From: Planctomycetaceae bacterium
GTDB taxonomy: Bacteria > Planctomycetota > Planctomycetia > Planctomycetales > Planctomycetaceae
DNA length: 6,121 bases
Reading direction: 5' to 3'
Assembly (NCBI GenBank): GCA_020426425.1
Contig: JAGQQB010000228.1
Span: 1-6,121, forward strand
Positions 1-5,637 of this stretch are shown in pieces. The notes below the pieces were generated by a model. That model did no database searches. It was not told where the DNA came from and worked only from the letters and a program-made list of their open reading frames with translations. The position numbers and the translations under genes were made by a program. The number at the start of each line of letters is the position of its first letter. Positions within the stretch are counted from its first letter, which is position 1.

Positions 1-1216
1 GAAGCCGATCAGAAAACAGGGTCGCGACATCCCCGAGGTTGGAGAAGACAGCCGTTGCAAAACAACGGGACTTGGGGAGCAGCCACCGCGTGAGTCCCAG
101 TCGCTGCATCCAGCGAACAGTCTTGAGCAAATTGACGATTTGCACACGATGTCGCCGGACATGCTCCATCTCCTGATGCACTCCCGCTAACAAGCCATCG
201 TCACCGAGGTCGCGTCGCATCCGCGAGAGGAACTTGTAGCCAATCTTATTCACCGCGCTCAAAGCTCGATCGGCTTCTGTGCGCCGGCTGACCGGAATGA
301 TCAGGCGAATCATGTCGCCTGACGAGCCTGTTCCGTATTCCTGTTCCCAGTCGCCGATCGTCAACAGCATGGCGGTGGTCAACAGATCGTTCAGGGTGAG
401 GCCGCGTTCACGACAGGCTGTGCGCAATTGCCGGAACGTCGCTTCGTCAAAGCGCTGCTCGCAGTTGTGAGTGGTCGCCGGAGAATCTGGCGGCTGTGAT
501 GGATCTGACTTCGGAATGGAGAGTCGCCGCGGAGTGCTCGTCCGCAGAATCTGGACGACGCGCCTTAGCCGCTCAGTCAGAGTCCGGTGCGAACGGACTC
601 CGCGCAGATCTTCCCGTTGTGCCAGCAGTGACCAGTTCGGTGGGGGCAGTGGCGGCAGTTTCGCATCACCTGAAGCTGCCGTCGTCGCATGCCCATACGC
701 ATTCAACCAGTCCGCTAGAAAGGTCAGCATCCCCAGGGCATCGGTGCAGGCATGATGCATGAGGAGCAGCAGTCGCGAGCGATTTGCGTCTGCGTCGACA
801 AACAATCGGCAGCCCGGTTCCTGTGTGAGATCGAGGAACTCGTGGTCCAGAGGCGGCAGCACGACACCAACCTCGCCGAGTCGCTGAAGTCTGGGAATCG
901 GCCCCGGGATCCACACTGGACAATTCCGCCCATGACGTGTCATCAATGCCGTCAACAGCGGATGGCGAGCCAGTGTTTCCGGAAGAGTGGCCTCCAATGC
1001 AGCGACATCCAGCGGCCCCTGCAGTTCGCACTCCAGATAGCTCACCATGGGATGTGATGGCCATTCATCGAGCACCATGTAGTTCTCAAACGCACTACAC
1101 GGGAGCGGAAGCGGAGAGCCAGATTGAGAGGTGCCAGACAAGGAAGCGAATAATTTGCCACAGGGAAAGCGAGCGCAGGCGTGTTGAGCAGCAACGCATC
1201 CAATATGCCGCACCAT
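1..1216 (-). CDS. Condensation/WS-DGAT-like acyltransferase, C-terminus beyond window
   Basis: An open frame of about 405 codons runs through the left edge without a stop, so the C-terminus is missing. Residues 154-160 (numbered from ATG 1216) read HHACTDA, the HHxxxD active-site motif of the chloramphenicol-acetyltransferase-like fold (NRPS condensation domains, wax ester synthases, PapA-type acyltransferases). In this family the second His acts as general base to move an acyl group onto an alcohol or amine. Other family-like segments are FENYMVLDEW near residues 43-52, just before the first domain strand, and VFSNLGD at about 390-396, shortly before the edge. The position after the Asp, usually Gly, is Ala160. 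The start is uncertain. ATG 1216 is the outermost good candidate. TTG 1141 would remove 25 poorly family-like residues. Neither has a clear Shine-Dalgarno. Substrate is unknown. The gene is divergent from fucD, and nothing links them functionally. Confidence 0.8.
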   Translation of the reverse strand, partial: MVRHIGCVAAQHACARFPCGKLFASLSGTSQSGSPLPLPCSAFENYMVLDEWPSHPMVSYLECELQGPLDVAALEATLPETLARHPLLTALMTRHGRNCPVWIPGPIPRLQRLGEVGVVLPPLDHEFLDLTQEPGCRLFVDADANRSRLLLLMHHACTDALGMLTFLADWLNAYGHATTAASGDAKLPPLPPPNWSLLAQREDLRGVRSHRTLTERLRRVVQILRTSTPRRLSIPKSDPSQPPDSPATTHNCEQRFDEATFRQLRTACRERGLTLNDLLTTAMLLTIGDWEQEYGTGSSGDMIRLIIPVSRRTEADRALSAVNKIGYKFLSRMRRDLGDDGLLAGVHQEMEHVRRHRVQIVNLLKTVRWMQRLGLTRWLLPKSRCFATAVFSNLGDVATLFSDRL

Positions 1217-1253
1217 TGCCGAATGGTCCAGTGTCCAAGGACCGATCGCATGA

Positions 1254-1288
1254 GAGAGTGTGCCTCGCGGCCTCCAAGGCACACTCTC
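1254..1288. repeat. 12-bp perfect inverted repeat (hairpin) upstream of acyltransferase
   Basis: GAGAGTGTGCCT at 1254-1265 is perfectly complementary to AGGCACACTCTC at 1277-1288, with an 11-base loop. It lies 37 bases before ATG 1216 (112 before TTG 1141), in the leader or promoter region of the minus-strand gene. No T-run follows on either strand, so it is not a standard intrinsic terminator. It could be a regulator-binding dyad or an RNA hairpin in the leader. The pairing is directly visible; the function is unknown. Confidence 0.7.
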
Positions 1289-1552
1289 GTGGCGCAGCCG
1301 ACATCGGGAGAGTCGAATCAAGCCCGCGAAATTCAGGGACAGGTCTGCGGTGTCGACAGCTCAGATCACAACGAAACCGGGGGCTTTCAGCAATCGGCAA
1401 GACTTCCCCCACCAGCCAGGGATGCGTCTGCTGGATGCTGATCGTACCCGACGCTGCCAGGGCCTGAGTGGGAACTAGCGAGAGACTCAATCCTGTCTCA
1501 ACTCCTCAACTCACCCGGATGCATCCGCTGCTTGGTCCTCGCAAGCCAGCTG

Positions 1553-1578
1553 TTGGACTGGCGGTCGTCCAATCGCCA
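1553..1578 (+). promoter_or_regulatory. Possible operator dyad upstream of fucD
   Basis: TTGGAC (1553-1558) is mirrored by GTCCAA (1567-1572). Interleaved with it, TGGCG (1559-1563) is mirrored by CGCCA (1574-1578). The site lies 65-90 bases before the fucD ATG, a place where a LacI- or GntR-type sugar regulator could bind. Half-sites are short, so chance is a real alternative, and no regulator gene is in view. Confidence 0.25.
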
Positions 1579-1642
1579 ATTGCTCTCCAAAAGGCTACGC
1601 TGGCGAGGCAAAGTCGAGCCTCCTTAAACACCCACGAGCCCC

Positions 1643-2938
1643 ATGACACGTATTCTTCAGGTCGACATTCACGACGTGCGATTCCCCACCTCGCGCGAGC
1701 TCGATGGCTCGGACGCGATGAATCCAGATCCTGACTATTCGGCGGCGTACTGCATTCTGCGGACAGATCATCCCGCCGGGCTCGCCGGGCATGGAATGAC
1801 GTTCACGATTGGTCGCGGCAATGAAGTCTGCGTTGCGGCGATTCGGGCGCTCGCAGGGTTAGTTGAGGGACGCGAACTCGAAGAATTCACAAGCGATCTC
1901 GGCAAGTTCTGGCGGCATCTCACTGGCGATAGCCAGCTTCGCTGGATCGGCCCTGAAAAAGGGGCGGTTCATTTGGCGACTGCAGCGATCGTTAATGCCG
2001 TTTGGGATCTGCACGCGAAAGTCGAAGGGAAGCCCCTGTGGCGTCTGGTGTGCGACATGACGCCGGAGGAGATTGTTCGCGCGATCGACTTTCGATACAT
2101 CACCGATGCGCTCACTCCGGACGACGCGCTGGAAATCCTGTCTCGACTGCACGCCACACGTGGTGAACGAATTGAGACGCTGCTGCGCGAAGGCTATCCG
2201 GCCTACACGACCTCCGCTGGCTGGCTGGGCTATCCTGATGACAAGCTGCGCGAACTCTGCCGAAAATATCTGACGGAAGGTTGGGAGTGTTTCAAGATCA
2301 AGGTCGGACGCAATCTGGAGGATGATATTCGTCGCTGCCGGATCATTCGCGAAGAGATCGGACCTGATCGCCGACTCATGGTGGATGCGAATCAGGTATG
2401 GGAGGTGCGGGAAGCGATCGAGTGGATGGAACATCTGAAACCGTTCCGGCCTTGGTTCATCGAAGAGCCGACCGCTCCTGACGATGTGCTCGGTCATGCG
2501 GCCATCGCCCGGGCGGTCGCTCCGATTCAAGTCGCCACTGGCGAACACTGTGCGAACCGGATTCTGTTCAAGCAGTTTCTCCAGGCAGGCGCGATTGGCA
2601 TATGTCAGATCGACAGTTGTCGGATTGGCGGCGTCAACGAAATCCTGGCAGTGATGCTCATGGCAGCCAAGTTCGGCGTCCCGGTTTGTCCGCACGCTGG
2701 TGGTGTTGGCCTGTGCGAGTATGTGCAGCACCTATCAATGATCGACTACGTCGCCATCAGTGGGACGTGGGAAGATCGTCTAACTGAATACGCCGGGCAT
2801 CTACACGAGCATTTCCTGCATCCTGTCCAGATGCGCAATGGTCGCTACCTCGCCCCGACCGCGCCGGGCTACAGCATCGAACTGCTGCCAGAGACTTTTG
2901 CCCGGTTCGATTTTCCTGATGGCAGCGCGTGGCAATAG
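1643..2938 (+). CDS. fucD: L-fuconate dehydratase (enolase superfamily)
   Basis: This 431-residue protein matches the L-fuconate dehydratase family (EC 4.2.1.68; human relative ENOSF1) along its whole length. It would convert L-fuconate to 2-keto-3-deoxy-L-fuconate in the cytoplasmic, non-phosphorylative L-fucose route. Family landmarks are FPTSRELDGSDAMNPDPDYS near the N-terminus (residues 14-33), RWIGPEKG (100-107) and DFRYITD (149-155). The active site is intact: Lys218 and Lys220 in KIK, Mg2+ ligands Asp248, Glu274 and Glu301, and the Asp324/His351 dyad in CPHAGGVG. These numbers coincide with those known for the Xanthomonas enzyme, which supports the ATG at 1643 despite a weak ribosome-binding site. 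It stands alone: no fucose dehydrogenase, lactonase, aldolase or transporter is beside it. It is oriented toward yegP, leaving an 82-base convergent gap. Confidence 0.96.
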   Translation: MTRILQVDIHDVRFPTSRELDGSDAMNPDPDYSAAYCILRTDHPAGLAGHGMTFTIGRGNEVCVAAIRALAGLVEGRELEEFTSDLGKFWRHLTGDSQLRWIGPEKGAVHLATAAIVNAVWDLHAKVEGKPLWRLVCDMTPEEIVRAIDFRYITDALTPDDALEILSRLHATRGERIETLLREGYPAYTTSAGWLGYPDDKLRELCRKYLTEGWECFKIKVGRNLEDDIRRCRIIREEIGPDRRLMVDANQVWEVREAIEWMEHLKPFRPWFIEEPTAPDDVLGHAAIARAVAPIQVATGEHCANRILFKQFLQAGAIGICQIDSCRIGGVNEILAVMLMAAKFGVPVCPHAGGVGLCEYVQHLSMIDYVAISGTWEDRLTEYAGHLHEHFLHPVQMRNGRYLAPTAPGYSIELLPETFARFDFPDGSAWQ

Positions 2939-2953
2939 CCTGCTGGAAGCAGG
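2939..2953 (+). terminator. Weak hairpin directly after the fucD stop
   Basis: CCTGCT (2939-2944) pairs with AGCAGG (2948-2953) around a 3-base loop, starting at the base after the fucD TAG. No U-tract follows, so it is only a candidate transcript end or RNA-stabilising hairpin in the convergent gap with yegP. Confidence 0.3.
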
Positions 2954-3020
2954 AAACGGCTGCGAATGTGCCCACGCACAGGGAACAAGTGAGCGGACGA
3001 ATCGCTCCGGCGATGACCTG

Positions 3021-3353
3021 TTACGTCAGATCTTCAATTCCGGCACCTGGTGCGTTCTTGCCCACCGAAGTGATCCCTTTGCGCAAGGCAGCGGATCCCG
3101 AGTAGGCTTCGCCGTTGCCAATGATCTGGTGGTTGCGGGCCTTAAGGACAAAGTAGTGCTGCCCCGCCTTGTTCGTCCGTGCCTCAAACTGGGCTGAATC
3201 GGCAGCGTTCGCCTGTACCGAGGCGATCCCTTTGCGAGCGGTGGCCTTTGATGCGTACATCTGGCTTGTGAGAATTGGTTCCCCGTTCTTCGCGAGCAGA
3301 TTGAAGAAGTATTTCCCGTTCCGCGCGCGCTTGATCTGGAACTTCCCAGCCAT
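3021..3353 (-). CDS. yegP: YegP-family protein with two DUF1508 repeats
   Basis: This 110-residue protein is the same length as E. coli YegP and shares its two-copy architecture. Repeat one is about residues 4-50 (KFQIKRARNGKYFF..., ending KGIASVQANA). Repeat two is about 55-101 (QFEARTNKAGQHYF..., with KARNHQIIGNGEAY, ending KGITSVGKNA). Both copies carry the family's NG/AG-x-x-YF strand and the (R)KGI-x-SV helix. No signal peptide or membrane segment is seen, so it should be a small soluble protein. The biochemical role of DUF1508 proteins is not established. The frame is open for 43 more codons upstream, but ATG 3353 begins with the family's MAG and is preceded by a strong Shine-Dalgarno. 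It is 296 bases downstream of the aminotransferase on the same strand and probably has its own promoter. Confidence 0.93.
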   Translation of the reverse strand: MAGKFQIKRARNGKYFFNLLAKNGEPILTSQMYASKATARKGIASVQANAADSAQFEARTNKAGQHYFVLKARNHQIIGNGEAYSGSAALRKGITSVGKNAPGAGIEDLT

Positions 3354-3358
3354 ATCGA

Positions 3359-3363
3359 CTCCT
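3359..3363 (-). promoter_or_regulatory. Shine-Dalgarno that fixes the yegP start
   Basis: On the minus strand AGGAG precedes ATG 3353 with a 5-base spacer. It is the best ribosome-binding site in the window and rules in the 110-residue form over the upstream in-frame ATG at 3482. Confidence 0.85.
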
Positions 3364-3422
3364 ATTCGTAGCGCTGACGTGCCAGGCTGGGACCACACAT
3401 CGGGTCGCCATCGTGCGAGGAG

Positions 3423-3438
3423 CATGCCCGCTGGCATG
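3423..3438. repeat. Short perfect hairpin upstream of yegP
   Basis: CATGCC (3423-3428) pairs with GGCATG (3433-3438) around a 4-base loop, 70-85 bases before the yegP start. It could be a regulator dyad or chance. The rest of the 296-base spacer 3354-3649 shows no gene. Confidence 0.35.
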
Positions 3439-3482
3439 TTCAGCAGGTTTTCATTGCGGTCTCGGCTCACGAACCAAGACAT

Positions 3483-3504
3483 GCCTCACGATTCGTCCTG
3501 AGGC
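3483..3504 (-). terminator. Weak stem-loop between aminotransferase and yegP
   Basis: GCCTCA (3483-3488) pairs with TGAGGC (3499-3504) around a 10-base loop. It lies about 150 bases downstream of the aminotransferase stop on that gene's strand. It lacks a clear U-tract, so a role in ending that transcript is only possible. Confidence 0.2.
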
Positions 3505-3649
3505 AGACGCGAGTCTAAGGGAAACCAGGTTGGGCTGTGAACCCCGATGCTGCATCGCCTAAGCCGAGAGTGCGATGAACTTCAAGGATGGATCTCGCCC
3601 CCGTTGGGGACAAGACAAACTCCAGGAACAAGGACTTGCCAGAAACGTT

Positions 3650-4915
3650 TTACGGTTCTGGATAAGGCTGCGATAGCCGCAGGCGAGGATGCTGTTCCAG
3701 GAATTTCGCGATGCGATCTGTCCGACTGAATGCAGTCGGCAGGAAGGCCAGCGCCTGTTCGAGGCGATCATTCGGTTCAGCACAACTGAAGCGGAGAAAC
3801 CCATGGCCCGCATCGCCGAAGCACTCCCCACCGAGGCAAGCGACGCCGAACTGGTCGTCGGCACCTTCGAGCAGATACAGCGCGAGGCCGTGACTCGTGA
3901 TGCCAAGTCGATTGCAAATGGGGGCCACGTTCGGAAAGACATAGAACGTCGCTTGCGGATCAAGCGTGTGGACTCCTTCGATCTGATTGAGACCGTTGGC
4001 CAGCAGCACGACTTTCTCACGAAACAACTGCATCTGGCGATCGCGTTCGGCGTGATCGCTCTGGAGGGCATTCAAACCGGCCAATTGCACGATGGGAGGC
4101 GTACAGGACAGTGTCGTGTTGATCATCTTGGCGATGGTGTCTGCAATGGGGGCCGCAGTCACGGCGAAGCCCAGACGCCAGCCACTCATACTGTACGACT
4201 TGCTGAAGGTGTACGCGGCGACGCACTGATCCAGCATGTCGGGCTGTTCGAGCAGTGAGCGATGGCGACCGCGCCAGACCATGTGGCAGTACGGTTCGTC
4301 GCTGAACACCGCGACATCCTTACCGCGCACGAGGTCGGCGATGGCCCGCAGATCTTCGTCCGTCGTGACGCCGCCGGTCGGATTGTGCGGTGAGTTCATG
4401 AAAATGGCGCGCGGTCGCGGTGACTCATTCAGAAATCGCTCAATGTCACCGATGTCGGGCCGGAACTCGTTCGACTGCCGCAGCGAACTGTACACGATGT
4501 TCGCCTGCCGCCGCTGGATGTTAGGAATGTACGTTGGAAAATAGGGGCTGAACACCAGCACGCTGTCGCCGGGGTTCAAGAATGCTTCGCAGAAATACTG
4601 TTCAAAGACTTTTGCGCCGGGAGCAACGACAATGTTCTCTGGGCCAGCGGGGATCTGAAATTCGGCCTTTACGAATTCGGCGGCTGCGGCCCGAAACTCA
4701 GGGAGCCCCGGTGAGGGACAGTAGTGTGACTGGTTCGCGTTGATTGCCGCGATTCCGGACGCTTTGGCTGCCGGTGTGCTCTCAAAGGGGCTGTCGCCAA
4801 TTTCGAGTTCGACGACATCCTTGCCCGCCGCCTTCAGCTTTTTGGCCGCCGCCAGCACGGTGAAGGCGGTTTCGACACTGAGCGATTGAGCAAACTGACT
4901 GAGCTGCGCGGACAT
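3650..4915 (-). CDS. PLP-dependent aminotransferase, class I/II (fold type I)
   Basis: This 421-residue protein is complete and has the aspartate-aminotransferase fold signatures in order. APGAK (98-102) lies in the cofactor phosphate-binding region. NSPHNPTGG (174-182) includes the cofactor-contacting Asn178. SDEPY (205-209) has Asp206, which contacts the pyridine nitrogen, and Tyr209. SKSYSMSGWRLGF (238-250) has the Schiff-base Lys239 and phosphate-binding Arg247. FLRFS (373-377) has Arg375 at the place of the substrate alpha-carboxylate Arg. It should move an amino group between an amino acid and a 2-oxo acid in the cytoplasm. The amino-acid specificity cannot be read from these motifs. 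A tail of about 24 residues after Phe397 extends beyond the usual C-terminal domain. ATG 4915 has a Shine-Dalgarno and a promoter upstream. The family also includes C-S lyases, so transamination is likely but not certain. Confidence 0.93.
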   Translation of the reverse strand: MSAQLSQFAQSLSVETAFTVLAAAKKLKAAGKDVVELEIGDSPFESTPAAKASGIAAINANQSHYCPSPGLPEFRAAAAEFVKAEFQIPAGPENIVVAPGAKVFEQYFCEAFLNPGDSVLVFSPYFPTYIPNIQRRQANIVYSSLRQSNEFRPDIGDIERFLNESPRPRAIFMNSPHNPTGGVTTDEDLRAIADLVRGKDVAVFSDEPYCHMVWRGRHRSLLEQPDMLDQCVAAYTFSKSYSMSGWRLGFAVTAAPIADTIAKMINTTLSCTPPIVQLAGLNALQSDHAERDRQMQLFREKVVLLANGLNQIEGVHTLDPQATFYVFPNVAPICNRLGITSHGLALYLLEGADDQFGVACLGGECFGDAGHGFLRFSCAEPNDRLEQALAFLPTAFSRTDRIAKFLEQHPRLRLSQPYPEP

Positions 4916-4921
4916 GATCGA

Positions 4922-4926
4922 CCTTA
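4922..4926 (-). promoter_or_regulatory. Ribosome-binding site of the aminotransferase
   Basis: On the minus strand TAAGG precedes ATG 4915 with a 6-base spacer, which supports this start. Confidence 0.6.
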
Positions 4927-4955
4927 GAGCAAAAAGGAAGTGGCAAAGTGTCGCG

Positions 4956-4985
4956 ACGATAGAGGACGGCCCCGCGTCTCGTCAA
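4956..4985 (-). promoter_or_regulatory. Sigma-70-like promoter of the aminotransferase
   Basis: On the minus strand TTGACG (4985-4980, five of six to the -35 consensus) is followed after 18 bases by TATCGT (4961-4956, four of six to the -10 consensus). Transcription would begin near 4949, giving a leader of about 34 bases with the ribosome-binding site inside it. The -35 box is part of the inverted repeat at 4980-5012. Confidence 0.5.
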
Positions 4986-5012
4986 ACTCGCGACGAGGAC
5001 GCAAGTTTGACG
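4980..5012. repeat. Inverted repeat overlapping the aminotransferase -35 box
   Basis: CGTCAAACT (4980-4988) is perfectly mirrored by AGTTTGACG (5004-5012). After one mismatch, GCG (4990-4992) pairs with CGC (5000-5002), giving 12 paired bases per arm around a 7-base centre. The dyad covers the predicted -35 element, a typical place for a dimeric repressor or activator to bind. The symmetry is directly visible; the regulator is unknown. Confidence 0.55.
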
Positions 5013-5129
5013 TGTGTGCATCAGGAAGGTGGGTGGATTCCTGAGAGTCCTTGTCGTGTTGCGTGCCGATCAGCGCGCTGAGCAATGCTTGGAGGAAACG
5101 ATCGCGTCTTGCATTGTTCGAATTCTTGA

Positions 5130-5156
5130 CAGGATGCGCAGGATTGACAGGCTGTT
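5130..5156 (+). repeat. Three-copy 9-base tandem repeat (CAGGAT type)
   Basis: CAGGATGCG, CAGGATTGA and CAGGCTGTT follow each other without gaps. From memory, tracts of repeated ACAGGAT units preceded by TTGACAGG recur in intergenic DNA of many environmental bacteria. This looks like a short or decayed member, but that link is unverified. Confidence 0.5.
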
Positions 5157-5234
5157 CTGACGACGAGGGGGCTGCTGCATCGGCAGTCGCGGTGCAAGGG
5201 AAGCGACTTTTTGGCGGATCGTGGAAATGGGTCT

Positions 5235-5307
5235 CACGCGAAGTCGCGGAGGTGCGAAGGTTCGCGCGGCGTCGGTCACCCTGTTCGCGGCTTCGCGATT
5301 TCGCGTG
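5235..5307. repeat. Imperfect 25-nt inverted repeat rich in CGCGAA
   Basis: The left arm 5235-5259 starts CACGCGAAGTCGCG, and the right arm 5283-5307 ends CGCGATTTCGCGTG. By hand alignment the arms are complementary at 20 of 25 positions, with a 23-base centre. The arms consist of short CGCGAA-like units, similar in style to dispersed intergenic repeats in other genomes. It may be a remnant of a small non-autonomous element or a large RNA hairpin. Confidence 0.6.
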
Positions 5308-5387
5308 TGTCTCTTTCCGGTCTGTCAGACGCGGCGGCCCTAAAGCATCTTGCGGAATGATGTTCAGCGATCACGTGTGAACCTCGT

Positions 5388-5500
5388 CAGTGTCGCACGA
5401 TTCTCCGAATCGTGCCGAGTCCAGTTGCGAAGTCATACCGCCAACACCGGTCGGTCGATCAAGTTGGACTCAACCCGACTCGGAGAGTCGGGCGACACTG
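5388..5500. repeat. 113-bp composite palindrome, MITE- or BIME-like
   Basis: The left arm 5388-5423 and the reverse complement of the right arm 5465-5500 agree at 30 of 36 positions. The outer 9 bases (CAGTGTCGC and GCGACACTG) and the inner GAGTCCA are perfect. Each arm is also a hairpin on its own. The left arm has GCACGATT (5395-5402) with AATCGTGC (5408-5415), and the right arm has CCCGACT (5474-5480) with AGTCGGG (5486-5492), both with 5-base loops. A 41-base centre lies between the arms. No target-site duplication was identified. A dispersed non-autonomous repeat of REP/BIME or MITE type is the best guess. Confidence 0.75.
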
Positions 5501-5587
5501 GATCAAGCTGAACACCAAAACGCAACTTGCTCTCATCCGTCTGCGCCATTGCACCTTGGCGCCTTGGCGTTTCCACCCACCAGAATT

Positions 5588-5607
5588 CACAGACAGGAAT
5601 GTCTGTG
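5588..5607 (-). terminator. 8-bp perfect hairpin downstream of the TIM barrel gene
   Basis: CACAGACA (5588-5595) pairs perfectly with TGTCTGTG (5600-5607) around a 4-base loop (TTCC on the minus strand). It lies 30 bases after the TIM barrel stop. On the minus strand AATTCT follows rather than a clean T-run, so it may end that transcript inefficiently. It could instead be another dispersed hairpin like its neighbours. Confidence 0.45.
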
Positions 5608-5637
5608 CGACCTGACGTTGATCAACAGGCAAGAGCT

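Larger units (their letters stand above)
1217..1642. other. Divergent intergenic spacer between acyltransferase and fucD
   Basis: These 426 bases separate the divergent starts of the acyltransferase and fucD. No frame here shows recognisable protein family features. The short open frames present are mutually overlapping and have Cys-, Arg- and Ser-rich compositions typical of non-coding frames. The visible structures are a hairpin next to the acyltransferase and a dyad about 70-90 bases before fucD, both listed separately. I could not pick a convincing sigma-70 promoter for either gene. Confidence 0.5.
5013..5637. other. Long intergenic spacer rich in repeats
   Basis: These 625 bases between the aminotransferase promoter region and the TIM barrel stop contain no convincing gene. 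Short open frames exist on both strands but have compositions biased to Arg, Ser and Cys and show no family features. The spacer instead holds a 10-bp palindrome CAGCGCGCTG at 5071-5080, a 9-base tandem repeat, two long imperfect inverted repeats and a terminator-like hairpin, the last four listed separately. It looks like a landing or accumulation site for small dispersed repeats. Confidence 0.6.

Noticed and set aside
937..1490. Open frames on both strands across 937-1490 (176 and 131 codons)
   Set aside because: They partly overlap the acyltransferase or fill the divergent spacer, are rich in Arg, Cys and Ser, and have no recognisable motifs.
1859..2731. A 290-codon open frame antisense to fucD
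   Set aside because: It lies wholly opposite a gene with complete family-wide identity and intact active site. Its translation has no recognisable domain and is explained by codon bias of fucD.
3354..3482. A 43-residue N-terminal extension of the YegP homologue
   Set aside because: The extension has no family similarity. ATG 3353 has an AGGAG five bases upstream, gives the canonical MAG start and gives the exact 110-residue length of E. coli YegP.
3689..4258. A 189-codon plus-strand open frame
   Set aside because: It is antisense to the aminotransferase, whose PLP-binding motifs are all intact, and it shows no family features.
5112..5128. A GTTCGAATTC stretch resembling a tRNA T-loop
   Set aside because: The flanking bases do not pair to form a T-stem, and no matching acceptor, D- or anticodon arms are present.
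5130..5156. A possible CRISPR-like array
   Set aside because: The units are 9 bases, directly adjacent and degenerate, with no spacers and no cas gene in the window.
5051..5380. A 109-codon plus-strand open frame in the long spacer
   Set aside because: Its composition is non-coding in style and it runs across the CAGGAT tandem and the CGCGAA inverted repeat, which explain the sequence better.
5388..5500. Terminal inverted repeats of an insertion sequence
   Set aside because: The 41-base interior cannot encode a transposase and no target-site duplication was identified, so it is at most a non-autonomous element.
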